From Ignavibacteria bacterium (GTDB lineage Bacteria; Bacteroidota; Ignavibacteria; Kapaibacteriales; UBA2268): 64,000 nucleotides of DNA. The position numbers and the translations under genes are program-made. The notes beneath the pieces were generated by a model. It made no database searches and had not been told where the DNA came from. It saw nothing but the letters and a program-made list of their open reading frames with translations. The stretch covers positions 62,001-126,000 of the forward strand of contig JAERMQ010000001.1 in the NCBI GenBank assembly GCA_016844745.1. Reading direction: 5' to 3'. This document shows positions 45,866 to 54,900 of this stretch, piece after piece; positions within the stretch are counted from its first letter, which is position 1, and every line of letters starts with the position of its first letter.

Positions 45866-46249
45866 ATGGGAATGTTCAAACAAAAAGTTAAAGTATCAAA
45901 TCCTGAAAAAAGTAATTTGTGGTTTGAGAATGATTTTTGGATTGATACCGGCGCCATCTATACTTTAATACCTCAAAATTATTTGAATAAGATTCAATTC
46001 GAACCCGAAAGTACAAGAAACATAGTTTTGGCTGACGGTAGAACAGATAGGAAATTATTTGGTTTTTGCAAATTCGAAATTGAAGGTCAGGAGGGTAAAA
46101 TTACTTGTCCTGTAATAGCAGGCGTGGATGATTCGGTATTTTTATTGGGAGCTACAGCTCTGGAAAATTTTTCATTGGAAGTTGACCCCGTAAATAAAAG
46201 ACTTCATCAGGTTATGGCGATAATGGCTGGCTTTATAGTTTCAAAATAA
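45866..46249 (+). CDS. Retropepsin-like (clan AA) aspartic protease inside the cas operon
   Basis: 127 residues, a single lobe. Catalytic motif D27-T-G-A (FWIDTGAIYTLIP) is followed by LADGRT (flap region) and FLLGATALENF, the hydrophobic-hydrophobic-Gly motif of retropepsin folds; such proteins act as homodimers. It starts 59 bases after cas9 with an AGGATAC ribosome site. Its stop (46247-46249) directly abuts the TTG start of cas1, so cas1 translation probably depends on it. No signal peptide, so it is cytoplasmic. A decayed relative with VDSGA lies at 57061-57423. Linkage to cas1 suggests a role in processing a Cas protein, or a passenger inserted without breaking the operon. Confidence 0.85.
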   Translation: MGMFKQKVKVSNPEKSNLWFENDFWIDTGAIYTLIPQNYLNKIQFEPESTRNIVLADGRTDRKLFGFCKFEIEGQEGKITCPVIAGVDDSVFLLGATALENFSLEVDPVNKRLHQVMAIMAGFIVSK

Positions 46250-47146
46250 TTGCTCAAGCGTATTATCCATATTGAAAATCCATGCTACATCTCAACTGAG
46301 AACGAGCAGATTATAGTGAATAACAAGGCTTCGGGAGAAATTTCCAAAATACCTGCCGAAGACCTGGGATTCCTTGTTTTAGACAATTACCAGATTACGA
46401 TTTCGACTAATGCAATAAATAAAATAGGCTCGAACGGCGGCGCTGTGATTACCTCCGGCAGTAATCACCATCCCCTGATGCTTGCATTGCCATTAGATGG
46501 AAATTATTTGCAAACCGAAAGACTACGTAAACAAATAAATGCAAGCGCTCCGCAAATCAAAAATCTCTGGCAGCAGGTTGTACGTGCAAAAATCAGGAAT
46601 CAGGCTATGCTGCTGAAGCATTTCGGAAAAGAAGAAAAAAATCTGACAGCAAAAATAGAGAGGGTTCGTAGCGGCGACAGCACTAAGCAGGAGGGCATTG
46701 CCGCACAGTATTACTGGAAAACACTTTTTTCCGGAACGGATTTCCGCAGAGACCCGGACGGCGATTTCCCGAATAATTTTCTCAATTATGGTTACGCTAT
46801 AATCCGTGCCGTAACTGCAAGGGCTATCGTTACGGCGGGATTGCATCCATCATTTGGCATATTTCACAAAAACAAATTCAATGCTTTTTGCCTTGCAGAT
46901 GATTTGATGGAGCCTTACCGTCCCGTTGTAGATAATATAGTTTATGAGTATTATTTGGAAAATCCATATCAGGAATTTCTGCATAAGGAAGGCAAAAAAA
47001 TGCTTATAAATGCTGCGTTTCAGGATGTGAAAATAGGAACCAAGACTCATCCGGTTTCGGTTGCAATACAGATGACATGCGCATCGCTTAATGATTATTT
47101 TACCGGCAAAGTTAAAAAAATCAAGTTGCCCGAATTATGCCTTTAA
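46250..47146 (+). CDS. cas1: Cas1 integrase, type II
   Basis: 298 residues from TTG 46250; MLKRIIHIENPCYIS matches the start of II-C Cas1 proteins, so no N-terminus is missing. Together with Cas2 it inserts new spacers. Metal-binding residues are visible: E148 (QEGIAAQYYW), H206 (GIFHKNKFNAF) and D218/E221 (CLADDLMEPYRP). No ribosome site is visible before TTG beyond the coding end of the protease, supporting translational coupling with it. Followed by a palindromic element and cas2. Confidence 0.96.
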   Translation: MLKRIIHIENPCYISTENEQIIVNNKASGEISKIPAEDLGFLVLDNYQITISTNAINKIGSNGGAVITSGSNHHPLMLALPLDGNYLQTERLRKQINASAPQIKNLWQQVVRAKIRNQAMLLKHFGKEEKNLTAKIERVRSGDSTKQEGIAAQYYWKTLFSGTDFRRDPDGDFPNNFLNYGYAIIRAVTARAIVTAGLHPSFGIFHKNKFNAFCLADDLMEPYRPVVDNIVYEYYLENPYQEFLHKEGKKMLINAAFQDVKIGTKTHPVSVAIQMTCASLNDYFTGKVKKIKLPELCL

Positions 47147-47170
47147 GATGGATTTATATTTTTAACATAA

Positions 47171-47275
47171 GAGAAACCCCCTAACCCCCTTTGAAAAAGG
47201 GGGAATTATTTCTTTTCCTACTTCTATGTTCTACTTCTATGTTCTACTTCTAAAACCGGGGTTAGGGGGTTTCTC
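47171..47275. repeat. Palindromic element between cas1 and cas2
   Basis: Outer arms: left GAGAAACCCCCTAACCCCC (from 47171), right ends GGTTAGGGGGTTTCTC at 47275. The interior has CTACTTCTATGTT repeated about three times (47218-47252) and AAAACCGG. The left 33 bases are identical to 30751-30783. The element at 47649 is related but inverted. Confidence 0.88.
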
Positions 47276-47285
47276 TTGAAATTAA

Positions 47286-47624
47286 ATGAATATTATGCCT
47301 TTAAGCCCATATAGAATAATGTGGATTATTACTTTTTTCGACCTGCCGACCGAAACAAAGTCCGACAGAAAAGCTTATTCCGATTTCAGAAACTTTCTGC
47401 TGAAAGACGGCTTTACCATGCACCAATATTCGGTTTACAGAAGGCATTGCGCAAGCATTGAAAATATGGAAACTCACATTAAGCGTATAGAAAAACACCT
47501 GCCAAAAAGAGGATTCGTATCGATTTTATCGGTAACCGACAAACAATTTGAATTAATCAAGAATTATTGGGGGGTGGAGGAGGCGCTCAAGTGCGAGACG
47601 CCTCAACAGTTGGAGATGTTTTAA
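47286..47624 (+). CDS. cas2: Cas2, type II
   Basis: 112 residues (start may also be ATG 47295). RAMP-like fold protein that dimerises between Cas1 dimers in the spacer-integration complex. YRIMWIITFFDLP carries the first-strand aspartate (D19), followed by RKAYSDFRNFLLKDGFTMHQ and YSVYRRHC, typical of Cas2. It is separated from cas1 by 139 bases holding a palindromic element, and another inverted relative follows its stop. Confidence 0.95.
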   Translation: MNIMPLSPYRIMWIITFFDLPTETKSDRKAYSDFRNFLLKDGFTMHQYSVYRRHCASIENMETHIKRIEKHLPKRGFVSILSVTDKQFELIKNYWGVEEALKCETPQQLEMF

Positions 47625-47648
47625 AAAATCAATTCGGATTATAAGAAA

Positions 47649-47740
47649 ACACACCCCTTAATCCCCGGTTTTAGAAATAGAACATAGAAGTAGAAAATAG
47701 AAGTATAATTCCCCTCTTGAGAGGGGATTAAGGGGTGTGT
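47649..47740. repeat. Palindromic element downstream of cas2, inverted relative of 47171
   Basis: Perfect 18-bp arms 47649-47666 (ACACACCCCTTAATCCCC) and 47723-47740. The interior CCGGTTTTAGAAATAGAACA and AGAAGTAGAAAATAGAAG is the reverse complement pattern of the 47171 interior, so the two elements face each other across cas2. Confidence 0.85.
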
Positions 47741-47771
47741 TATTTTTATTTCAATCCAGGTATTATGAAAA

Positions 47772-47821
47772 AAAATCGAGGGAAAAGCCGAACAATTCAA
47801 CTTTTCCCTTTGATTTTTTAT
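47772..47821. terminator. Two-way terminator between cas2 and CRISPR array
   Basis: AGGGAAAAG (47779-47787) pairs with CTTTTCCCT (47801-47809). The plus side is followed by TTGATTTTTT, and the minus side by CGATTTTTTTT. It can end cas mRNA from the left and pre-crRNA from the right. Confidence 0.85.
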
Positions 47822-47871
47822 TATACTACTTCGCTCTAACTTGTTGTGGTAGAAGGCTTTGCAGGAAGCCT
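47822..47871. promoter_or_regulatory. Short leader-like sequence at cas2-proximal end of array
   Basis: About 50 bases between the terminator and the first repeat. The most uniform repeats are at this end and the degenerate one at the other, so this is the likely insertion end for new spacers. It lies at the 3' end of the predicted crRNA transcript, as reported for other II-C loci. Confidence 0.55.
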
Positions 47872-50800
47872 GGTAATATAACTAATTTTCTGTAATCCTA
47901 CCAAAACTATTACTGCAATTACCGAATTATTTGATAGGTAATATAACTAATTTTCTGTAATCCTACCAAAACCAAGGTTCTTCCTCAGCAACTTCCTGAT
48001 ATGGTAATATAACTAATTTTCTGTAATCCTACCAAAACCGCTGCTGTGGCTTCGTTCCGGGAGGCATTGGTAATATAACTAATTTTCTGTAATCCTACCA
48101 AAACCAGGAAGTAATCGTGAGCAATTACGTCATTGGTAATATAACTAATTTTCTGTAATCCTACCAAAACTTCTCAAGCTCTAAATTGCCTGCTTCAGAA
48201 GGTAATATAACTAATTTTCTGTAATCCTACCAAAACTAAGTAGCCTCTGTTATCGTCTGGTCGGAAGGTAATATAACTAATTTTCTGTAATCCTACCAAA
48301 ACTTAAGCCCATTGAATCTAACATTTCACGTTGGTAATATAACTAATTTTCTGTAATCCTACCAAAACCAAGCCACAAAGAGAACCGCAAACTATTTTGG
48401 TAATATAACTAATTTTCTGTAATCCTACCAAAACGCTGTGCCAATAACTTTCCAGCAGAAATCAGGTAATATAACTAATTTTCTGTAATCCTACCAAAAC
48501 TGCAAAGGCTGCCGGTATTCGGACGCTTTGGTAATATAACTAATTTTCTGTAATCCTACCAAAACCAAGTATCGGGACAATCACATTCCGGCAGCGGTAA
48601 TATAACTAATTTTCTGTAATCCTACCAAAACAAGTAATCTGGTATCACAAACTACTGTGCGGGTAATATAACTAATTTTCTGTAATCCTACCAAAACAAA
48701 TGATGCTTGTAATGCCAATGATAAGGAGGTAATATAACTAATTTTCTGTAATCCTACCAAAACGACGGCTTGAATGTCCATGTCCCGAAAATAGGTAATA
48801 TAACTAATTTTCTGTAATCCTACCAAAACTCCCCCCGAATCCAACCGAAGCCCGACAGGGTAATATAACTAATTTTCTGTAATCCTACCAAAACCACAAT
48901 GAGGCTCTAACGCATTCAAAAGAAGGTAATATAACTAATTTTCTGTAATCCTACCAAAACATGTGCAGTCCACTAAGTAATTGAATACGCGGTAATATAA
49001 CTAATTTTCTGTAATCCTACCAAAACTAATCCTTTCGGCGAGCTACGCGGCAAGCTGGTAATATAACTAATTTTCTGTAATCCTACCAAAACATCCGATT
49101 TGCCCGGAATGTTATTCGGATAGGTAATATAACTAATTTTCTGTAATCCTACCAAAACACTACTTCTAATGTTGCGCCCGACTCAATTGTAATATAACTA
49201 ATTTTCTGTAATCCTACCAAAACGGGTCCGGCTTGAGATTGAACACCGGGAAAGGTAATATAACTAATTTTCTGTAATCCTACCAAAACAAAAACTGTGG
49301 ATTTAATCACTACCGACCCGGTAATATAACTAATTTTCTGTAATCCTACCAAAACGCCTCAACTAATTTGCCCGCCATTTCCGAGGGTAATATAACTAAT
49401 TTTCTGTAATCCTACCAAAACCGTGGTAATCATTTTACCAAGTTCGCCAAAGTAATATAACTAATTTTCTGTAATCCTACCAAAACCTGCCTACAAAAGG
49501 GTCGAGAACCAAATCAGGTAATATAACTAATTTTCTGTAATCCTACCAAAACTACCGTTTCGGTTGAGAGTATTGATTTGAAGGTAATATAACTAATTTT
49601 CTGTAATCCTACCAAAACTACCTGGGAACTAACAACGAATAACGATTTGGTAATATAACTAATTTTCTGTAATCCTACCAAAACAATATTATCTCCAACT
49701 GTCCAGGCAGGCGCGGTAATATAACTAATTTTCTGTAATCCTACCAAAACCAGAACGGTTGCTCGCTCGATGAACTGATTGGTAATATAACTAATTTTCT
49801 GTAATCCTACCAAAACAAACAACCTTTCATACTTCCGGTTTCAATAGTAATATAACTAATTTTCTGTAATCCTACCAAAACGATACAGGTTCCGGCAAAC
49901 ATGGTTGTTACGGTAATATAACTAATTTTCTGTAATCCTACCAAAACCCTGTGGTTATTGCCAGCCCGTGAACTCCGGGTAATATAACTAATTTTCTGTA
50001 ATCCTACCAAAACATTCCCTGCTGCCTGATTCTTTCATCAGGAGGTAATATAACTAATTTTCTGTAATCCTACCAAAACAAACCAGCCTTAGTAGTTTCT
50101 AAATCATTCGGTAATATAACTAATTTTCTGTAATCCTACCAAAACTGTGTTACCTTGCGAACCAAAAATAACTGAGGTAATATAACTAATTTTCTGTAAT
50201 CCTACCAAAACGCACCCTTAAACATTCCTGCCACGTCTCAAGGTAATATAACTAATTTTCTGTAATCCTACCAAAACCAACCTGAATAAGGTTACTCAAA
50301 TCGCAAGGTAATATAACTAATTTTCTGTAATCCTACCAAAACAAGAGTGCAGTTCGATTCCTTTAATAATACGGTAATATAACTAATTTTCTGTAATCCT
50401 ACCAAAACTTTGGTAAGCAGCCATAACCTGGCTTTTAAGGTAATATAACTAATTTTCTGTAATCCTACCAAAACTACTGCTTAACGTCCGCTTAAGTGCG
50501 CAGAGGTAATATAACTAATTTTCTGTAATCCTACCAAAACGAGTCCTTCTTTAATTGAGATATCCAAAAAGGTAATATAACTAATTTTCTGTAATCCTAC
50601 CAAAACCGAAATCAAGGCACGTCAATCGCTGAACCAGGTAATATAACTAATTTTCTGTAATCCTACCAAAACAAAAACATTGTTAAATTCCTTAGCCGCC
50701 TCGGTAATATAACTAATTTTCTGTAATCCTACCAAAACATTGACGCAGCAGGTTGCAGCGCCGATTGAGGTAATATAACTAATTTTCTGTAATCCTACCA

Positions 50801-51324
50801 AAACTTAGAGATGAAAGACTTCAGCTGCTATACAGTAATATAACTAATTTTCTGTAATCCTACCAAAACTGCGACTTCCCGGTGTTCAATCTCAAGCCGG
50901 TAATATAACTAATTTTCTGTAATCCTACCAAAACTTAAATTATATAAGAACGATATTAAGATAAGTAATATAACTAATTTTCTGTAATCCTACCAAAACT
51001 ACTTAACAGTACGTAAACATACAGCTAAAGTAATATAACTAATTTTCTGTAATCCTACCAAAACTTAGATGAATGGTTACGCAATAGAATGAACGTAATA
51101 TAACTAATTTTCTGTAATCCTACCAAAACACCGTATTATCGAAATAAAAATTAATATCGGTAATATAACTAATTTTCTGTAATCCTACCAAAACAAAATA
51201 GTGAAACAATTATAATCCAATTACGTAATATAACTAATTTTCTGTAATCCTACCAAAACGATGAGGAATTCCAATTAAGGCAGCATCAAGTAATATAACT
51301 AGTCTTATGTAAACTTTAAAGAAA
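47872..51324 (-). CRISPR. Type II-C CRISPR array, ~53 repeats
   Basis: By hand count 52 full 36-base repeats plus one degenerate terminal copy (51289-51324), with 52 spacers of 29-30 bases. In plus orientation the repeat begins GGTAATATAACTAATTTT and ends CTGTAATCCTACCAAAAC. The crRNA reading is probably the minus strand (GTTTTGGTAGGATTACAG start), since that form pairs with the tracrRNA. The first plus-strand G is replaced by A, C or T in about nine copies, mostly at the far end. Minus-strand TATATT near the repeat end could act as a -10 box within each repeat, as in Neisseria II-C arrays. Spacers 21 and 46 share a 23-base sequence in opposite orientation. Confidence 0.98.
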
Positions 51325-51602
51325 TTTTTATTTCAAATAACATCAAAAATGCAAATTTACAAAATTTTCCACTCGATTAATAATGGATTTAATAATTTAA
51401 TCATTGAAAATTCATTGAAAATTGCAAAATTGATAATTGAAAATTACTTCCAAACCTTTTCAAAACATCATTCGCCTTAATTCCTATTCCTGAAAAATCG
51501 CAGACACCATCTACGAATTTATTAGATTCGGATCACTATTCTAATATTTCACAAAATTCCGAGACATCGTCTCGGATTTCTTCTTTTATTGAAACAGATA
51601 AT
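51325..51602. other. Array trailer and start of DUF1016 cassette
   Basis: AT-rich trailer, then the left copy of a ~65-bp direct repeat (51417-51480), then 60-bp tandem repeats that begin at 51491 and run into the next gene. The frame is open from 51441, but no ATG or GTG start is seen before TTG 51603. Confidence 0.6.
51417..51480 (+). repeat. Left direct repeat flanking DUF1016/HsdMS cassette
   Basis: GAAAATTGCAAAATTGATAA, AATTACTTCCA and TTTTCAAAACATC, then ACGCC/TCGCC-type sequence, match 55010-55074 with few changes. Confidence 0.8.
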
Positions 51603-51638
51603 TTGATTTTACAAAATTCCGAGACACCGTCTCGGATT
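51491..51638 (+). repeat. 60-bp tandem repeat with TCCGAGAC palindrome
   Basis: Units start at 51491 (diverged), 51551 and 51611, exactly 60 bases apart; each centres on TCCGAGAC / GTCTCGGA. In the gene's frame they encode QNSET(S/P)SRI. Confidence 0.85.
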
Positions 51639-52352
51639 TTTGAGTTACATGAATTTCGATTGTCCTGGTCGCACTATGTCTTTCTTTCCCATATCACAAA
51701 TAAAGATGAAAGAAAGTTCTATGAAATTGAATCTTTTGAAAATAGCTGGTCAATAAGCGAACTTAGACGGCAATTCAATTCGGCTTTATATACCCGGTTG
51801 GCTTTAAGTAAAAATAAAGAGGAAATAAAAAGGCTTTCTCAGAAAGGGCAGATAATTGAACAACCAAAAGACGCTGTTAAAGAACCTTACATTCTCGAAT
51901 TTCTTGATTTAAAAGAAGAGCCGGTCTATACCGAATCGGATTTGGAAAATGCCTTGATTGACAAATTAGAACACTTTTTACTCGAATTGGGCAAAGGATA
52001 TACGTTTGTTGCCAGGCAAAAACGAATCTCTTTTGATGATAAACATTTTCATATTGATTTGGTTTTTTATAACAGAATTTTGAAATGTTTTGTTTTAATT
52101 GATTTAAAAATCGGTGAATTAAAGCATCAGGACATCGGGCAAATGCAGATGTATGTAAACTACTATGACCGCTTTCTAAAACTACCGGAAGAAAACAAGA
52201 CAATAGGTATCATCCTGTGCCAAAAGAAAAGTGAACTTTTAATGGAAATTACACTGCCCGAAAATAACGACCGGATATTTGCCAGCAAGTATCAAACTGT
52301 TCTACCAAATAAAGAAGAATTATACAAATTATTAGAGTACAAAAATGCTTGA
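51603..52352 (+). CDS. DUF1016 (YhcG-like) PD-(D/E)xK nuclease, N-terminally truncated
   Basis: 249 residues from TTG. LSWSHYVFLSHI, SWSISELRRQFNSALYTRLA and FLLELGKGYTFVARQKRI are DUF1016/YhcG blocks; the nuclease core is FHIDLVFYNRILKCFVLIDL followed by KIG, with D and DLK in place of D and ExK. The usual N-terminal ~100 residues are missing and replaced by a 20-residue repeat from 60-bp tandem DNA repeats. DUF1016 genes are often beside type I restriction genes; here it overlaps the HsdM-HsdS fusion by 8 bases and may supply the nuclease that is otherwise missing. Confidence 0.82.
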   Translation: MILQNSETPSRIFELHEFRLSWSHYVFLSHITNKDERKFYEIESFENSWSISELRRQFNSALYTRLALSKNKEEIKRLSQKGQIIEQPKDAVKEPYILEFLDLKEEPVYTESDLENALIDKLEHFLLELGKGYTFVARQKRISFDDKHFHIDLVFYNRILKCFVLIDLKIGELKHQDIGQMQMYVNYYDRFLKLPEENKTIGIILCQKKSELLMEITLPENNDRIFASKYQTVLPNKEELYKLLEYKNA

Positions 52353-54900
52353 TACAGAAACAAAGAGAAGAATTGACACCGCACGGGATATATTAGTTGG
52401 AAAAGTACCGGACCCGAAAAGCCAGGTAGAACAAATTACTATAGCCCTCATCTATAAATTTATGGACGATATGGATAAAGAATCAATCGGCTGGGGTGGC
52501 AAGGCTTCTTATTTTACCGGTGATTTCCAAAAATACAGTTGGTCTAATTTAATGAATCCGAAAATAGGTGGCGCCGAGCGGTATTCATTATTTGAAGAAG
52601 GTCTGAAGAAACTTCCGCTGCATCCCGATTTACATTTCCCCGATTTCTTTCGCAAAATTTTCGAAGGCGCCAAGGTTCCATACTCTAATATTGAAACCCT
52701 GAATCTATTCCTTAAAACAATCAATGAATTCAATTATGACCACAGCGAGCGGTTAGGCGATGCTTTTGAATATTTACTTTCAGTGCTTAGCTCGCAGGGA
52801 GATGCAGGACAATTCCGAACTCCGAGACATATCATTGATTTCATCGTTGCAGCACTTGAGCCAAAGAAAAACGAATCCATTTTAGACCCTGCCTGCGGTA
52901 CTGCCGGCTTTTTGATTTCTGCTTATAATTACATTCGTCTGAATCTTGCTCCATCTGATTTTTTTGATTACATGATTTCAAGAACAAAAAGTAATGGAAA
53001 TAGTGAATCTTCTATTTCTTCAAATCATAATAATCATACAAATCATACAAATCACAGTTCAGACAATTTAACCCCTCAAGAAAAAAAGAAGCTAATCAAT
53101 AATTTCTCAGGCTATGATATTTCGCCGGATATGGTACGGCTTAGCTTGGTAAATATGTATCTGCATAATTTCACAAATCCGAAAATATACGAATACGATA
53201 CTTTGACGAGCGAAGACCGCTGGGGTGAATATTTCGATGTCATTATGGCAAATCCTCCGTTTATGTCGCCGAAGGGTGGAATCAAGCCGCATAAAAAATT
53301 CACTATGCAGGCAAACCGCAGCGAAGTGCTGTTCGTGGATTATATTGCCGAACACATTATGCCCGGGAACGGTCGCGCGGGTGTGATTGTTCCCGAAGGA
53401 ATAATTTTCCAGAGCGCCAATGCCTACAAATCATTGCGTAAGATGTTAGTTGATAATGACTACTTATATGCTGTCGTTAGCCTGCCTGCCGGAATATTCC
53501 AGCCATACAGCGGCGTAAAAACATCAATCCTGCTGTTGGACAGGGCAATAGCAAAGAAATCGGATAATATACTTTTCATCAAGGTAGAAAACGACGGCTT
53601 CTCGCTTGGAGCGCAGCGTAAGGAAATTGAAAAAAATGACCTAACCGCTGCTTTGCAGCTAATTACGAATTACAAATTACGAATTACGAAAGGGGAATCA
53701 ATTACGATTGATGATGATAACGTAATTCGTAATTCTCAATTCGTAATTGTTTCCAAGGCAGACATTGCTAAAAACGGCGATTATAATTTGTCTATTGACA
53801 GGTATGGAAAAGTGGATGACCTGAGAAAGATGAAATATGAAATGGTGGATTTTGAAGAATTAATTGAGGATGTCAAATATTCAAATAAAATTTTAAAGTC
53901 TGATTTTCTGGATAATGGAAAATATCCTATAATTGACCAATCAGAAAATTATATTGCCGGTTATTGGAATAATGAAAAAGATGTTTTTAAAATAACAAAA
54001 CCAATAATTATATTTGGTGATCATACGAGGATATTTAAGTACATAGATGTTGATTTTGTTTTAGGTGCTGACGGTGTAAAAATTCTCCAACCAAAAGATA
54101 TTATAGAGCCAAAATTTTTCTATTTCTGTTTAAAAAATTTAATAATTAAGAATCTTGGCTATAGCAGACATTACAAAGAATTAAAAGAAGCAAAAATCCC
54201 TCTCCCGCCTCTCTCAATACAGCAGGAAATAGTAGCCAAAATTGAAAATTATCAAAAAATAATTGACGGGGCAAAGCAGATTGTTGCCAACTACAAACCC
54301 CAAATTGATATAGAACCCGATTGGGAAATGGTGGAGTTAGGGGAAGTTTGTGAAGTGAATCCCAAAAAATCTGAGATTAAAGATTTAGATGCTAACACTA
54401 TGGTTTCATTTGTACCTATGTCTGATTTAAGCGATGATGGATATTATTTTCAAACGAAAGAAGAAAAAATCTTTTCGGAGGTTTATGGTGGTTATACATA
54501 CTTTAAAAATGAAGATGTTCTATTGGCAAAAGTAACTCCTTGTTTCGAAAATGGGAAAGCTGGAATAGCAAAAAATTTAATAAATGGAATTGGCTTTGGT
54601 TCAAGTGAATATTATGTTTTCAGATCTAACCATAAAATACTTCCAATATGGATTTTCTTAAATGTTACCACCCCGACTTTCAAAAAACTTGGAAAAGATA
54701 GTATGACAGGTACCGGAGGTTTGCAAAGAGTTCCGAAAGATTTTGTACAAACATTTAAAATTCCCCTTCCCCCGCTCGAAATCCAGCAGGAAATCGTAAG
54801 CCGAATCGAAAATGAACAAAAACTTGTGGATGCCAATAAAGAGCTAATAAAAATCTTCGAGCAGAAAATCAAAGATGAAATAAATAAACTTTGGGTTTGA
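52345..54900 (+). CDS. Type I methyltransferase-specificity fusion (HsdM-HsdS)
   Basis: 851 residues. N-terminal HsdM: DPACGTAGFL (SAM site), MANPPF (catalytic), AGVIVPEGIIF and GVKTSILLL. From ~residue 500 an HsdS-type specificity subunit follows, with two target-recognition domains each ending in an (I)PLPPLxIQQEIV helix (near 630 and 810). Two odd in-frame insertions occur in HsdM: NHNNHTNHTNH between motifs I and IV, and TNYKLRITKGE...IRNSQFVIV, encoded by inverted ATTACGAATTAC repeats at 53659-53749. No hsdR is present in the window. It would act as a modification enzyme unless DUF1016 or a distant gene provides cleavage. Confidence 0.88.
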   Translation: MLDTETKRRIDTARDILVGKVPDPKSQVEQITIALIYKFMDDMDKESIGWGGKASYFTGDFQKYSWSNLMNPKIGGAERYSLFEEGLKKLPLHPDLHFPDFFRKIFEGAKVPYSNIETLNLFLKTINEFNYDHSERLGDAFEYLLSVLSSQGDAGQFRTPRHIIDFIVAALEPKKNESILDPACGTAGFLISAYNYIRLNLAPSDFFDYMISRTKSNGNSESSISSNHNNHTNHTNHSSDNLTPQEKKKLINNFSGYDISPDMVRLSLVNMYLHNFTNPKIYEYDTLTSEDRWGEYFDVIMANPPFMSPKGGIKPHKKFTMQANRSEVLFVDYIAEHIMPGNGRAGVIVPEGIIFQSANAYKSLRKMLVDNDYLYAVVSLPAGIFQPYSGVKTSILLLDRAIAKKSDNILFIKVENDGFSLGAQRKEIEKNDLTAALQLITNYKLRITKGESITIDDDNVIRNSQFVIVSKADIAKNGDYNLSIDRYGKVDDLRKMKYEMVDFEELIEDVKYSNKILKSDFLDNGKYPIIDQSENYIAGYWNNEKDVFKITKPIIIFGDHTRIFKYIDVDFVLGADGVKILQPKDIIEPKFFYFCLKNLIIKNLGYSRHYKELKEAKIPLPPLSIQQEIVAKIENYQKIIDGAKQIVANYKPQIDIEPDWEMVELGEVCEVNPKKSEIKDLDANTMVSFVPMSDLSDDGYYFQTKEEKIFSEVYGGYTYFKNEDVLLAKVTPCFENGKAGIAKNLINGIGFGSSEYYVFRSNHKILPIWIFLNVTTPTFKKLGKDSMTGTGGLQRVPKDFVQTFKIPLPPLEIQQEIVSRIENEQKLVDANKELIKIFEQKIKDEINKLWV
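53659..53749. repeat. Inverted ATTACGAATTAC repeats inside HsdM
   Basis: Left block (53659-53690) has AATTACGAATTACAAATTAC and the right block (53719-53749) the inverse GTAATTCGTAATTC. About 30 codons are added without breaking the frame. Confidence 0.8.

Noticed and set aside
47985..50010. Minus-strand frames encoding repeated VLVGLQKISYIT
   Set aside because: These are translations of the CRISPR repeat; the units match the repeats exactly and there are no gene starts or ribosome sites.
51289..51324. Terminal degenerate repeat as the tracrRNA anti-repeat
   Set aside because: It matches only the first third of the repeat and lacks the part that would pair with the 5' end of the crRNA repeat; the sequence at 42447-42472 pairs far better and has a terminator.
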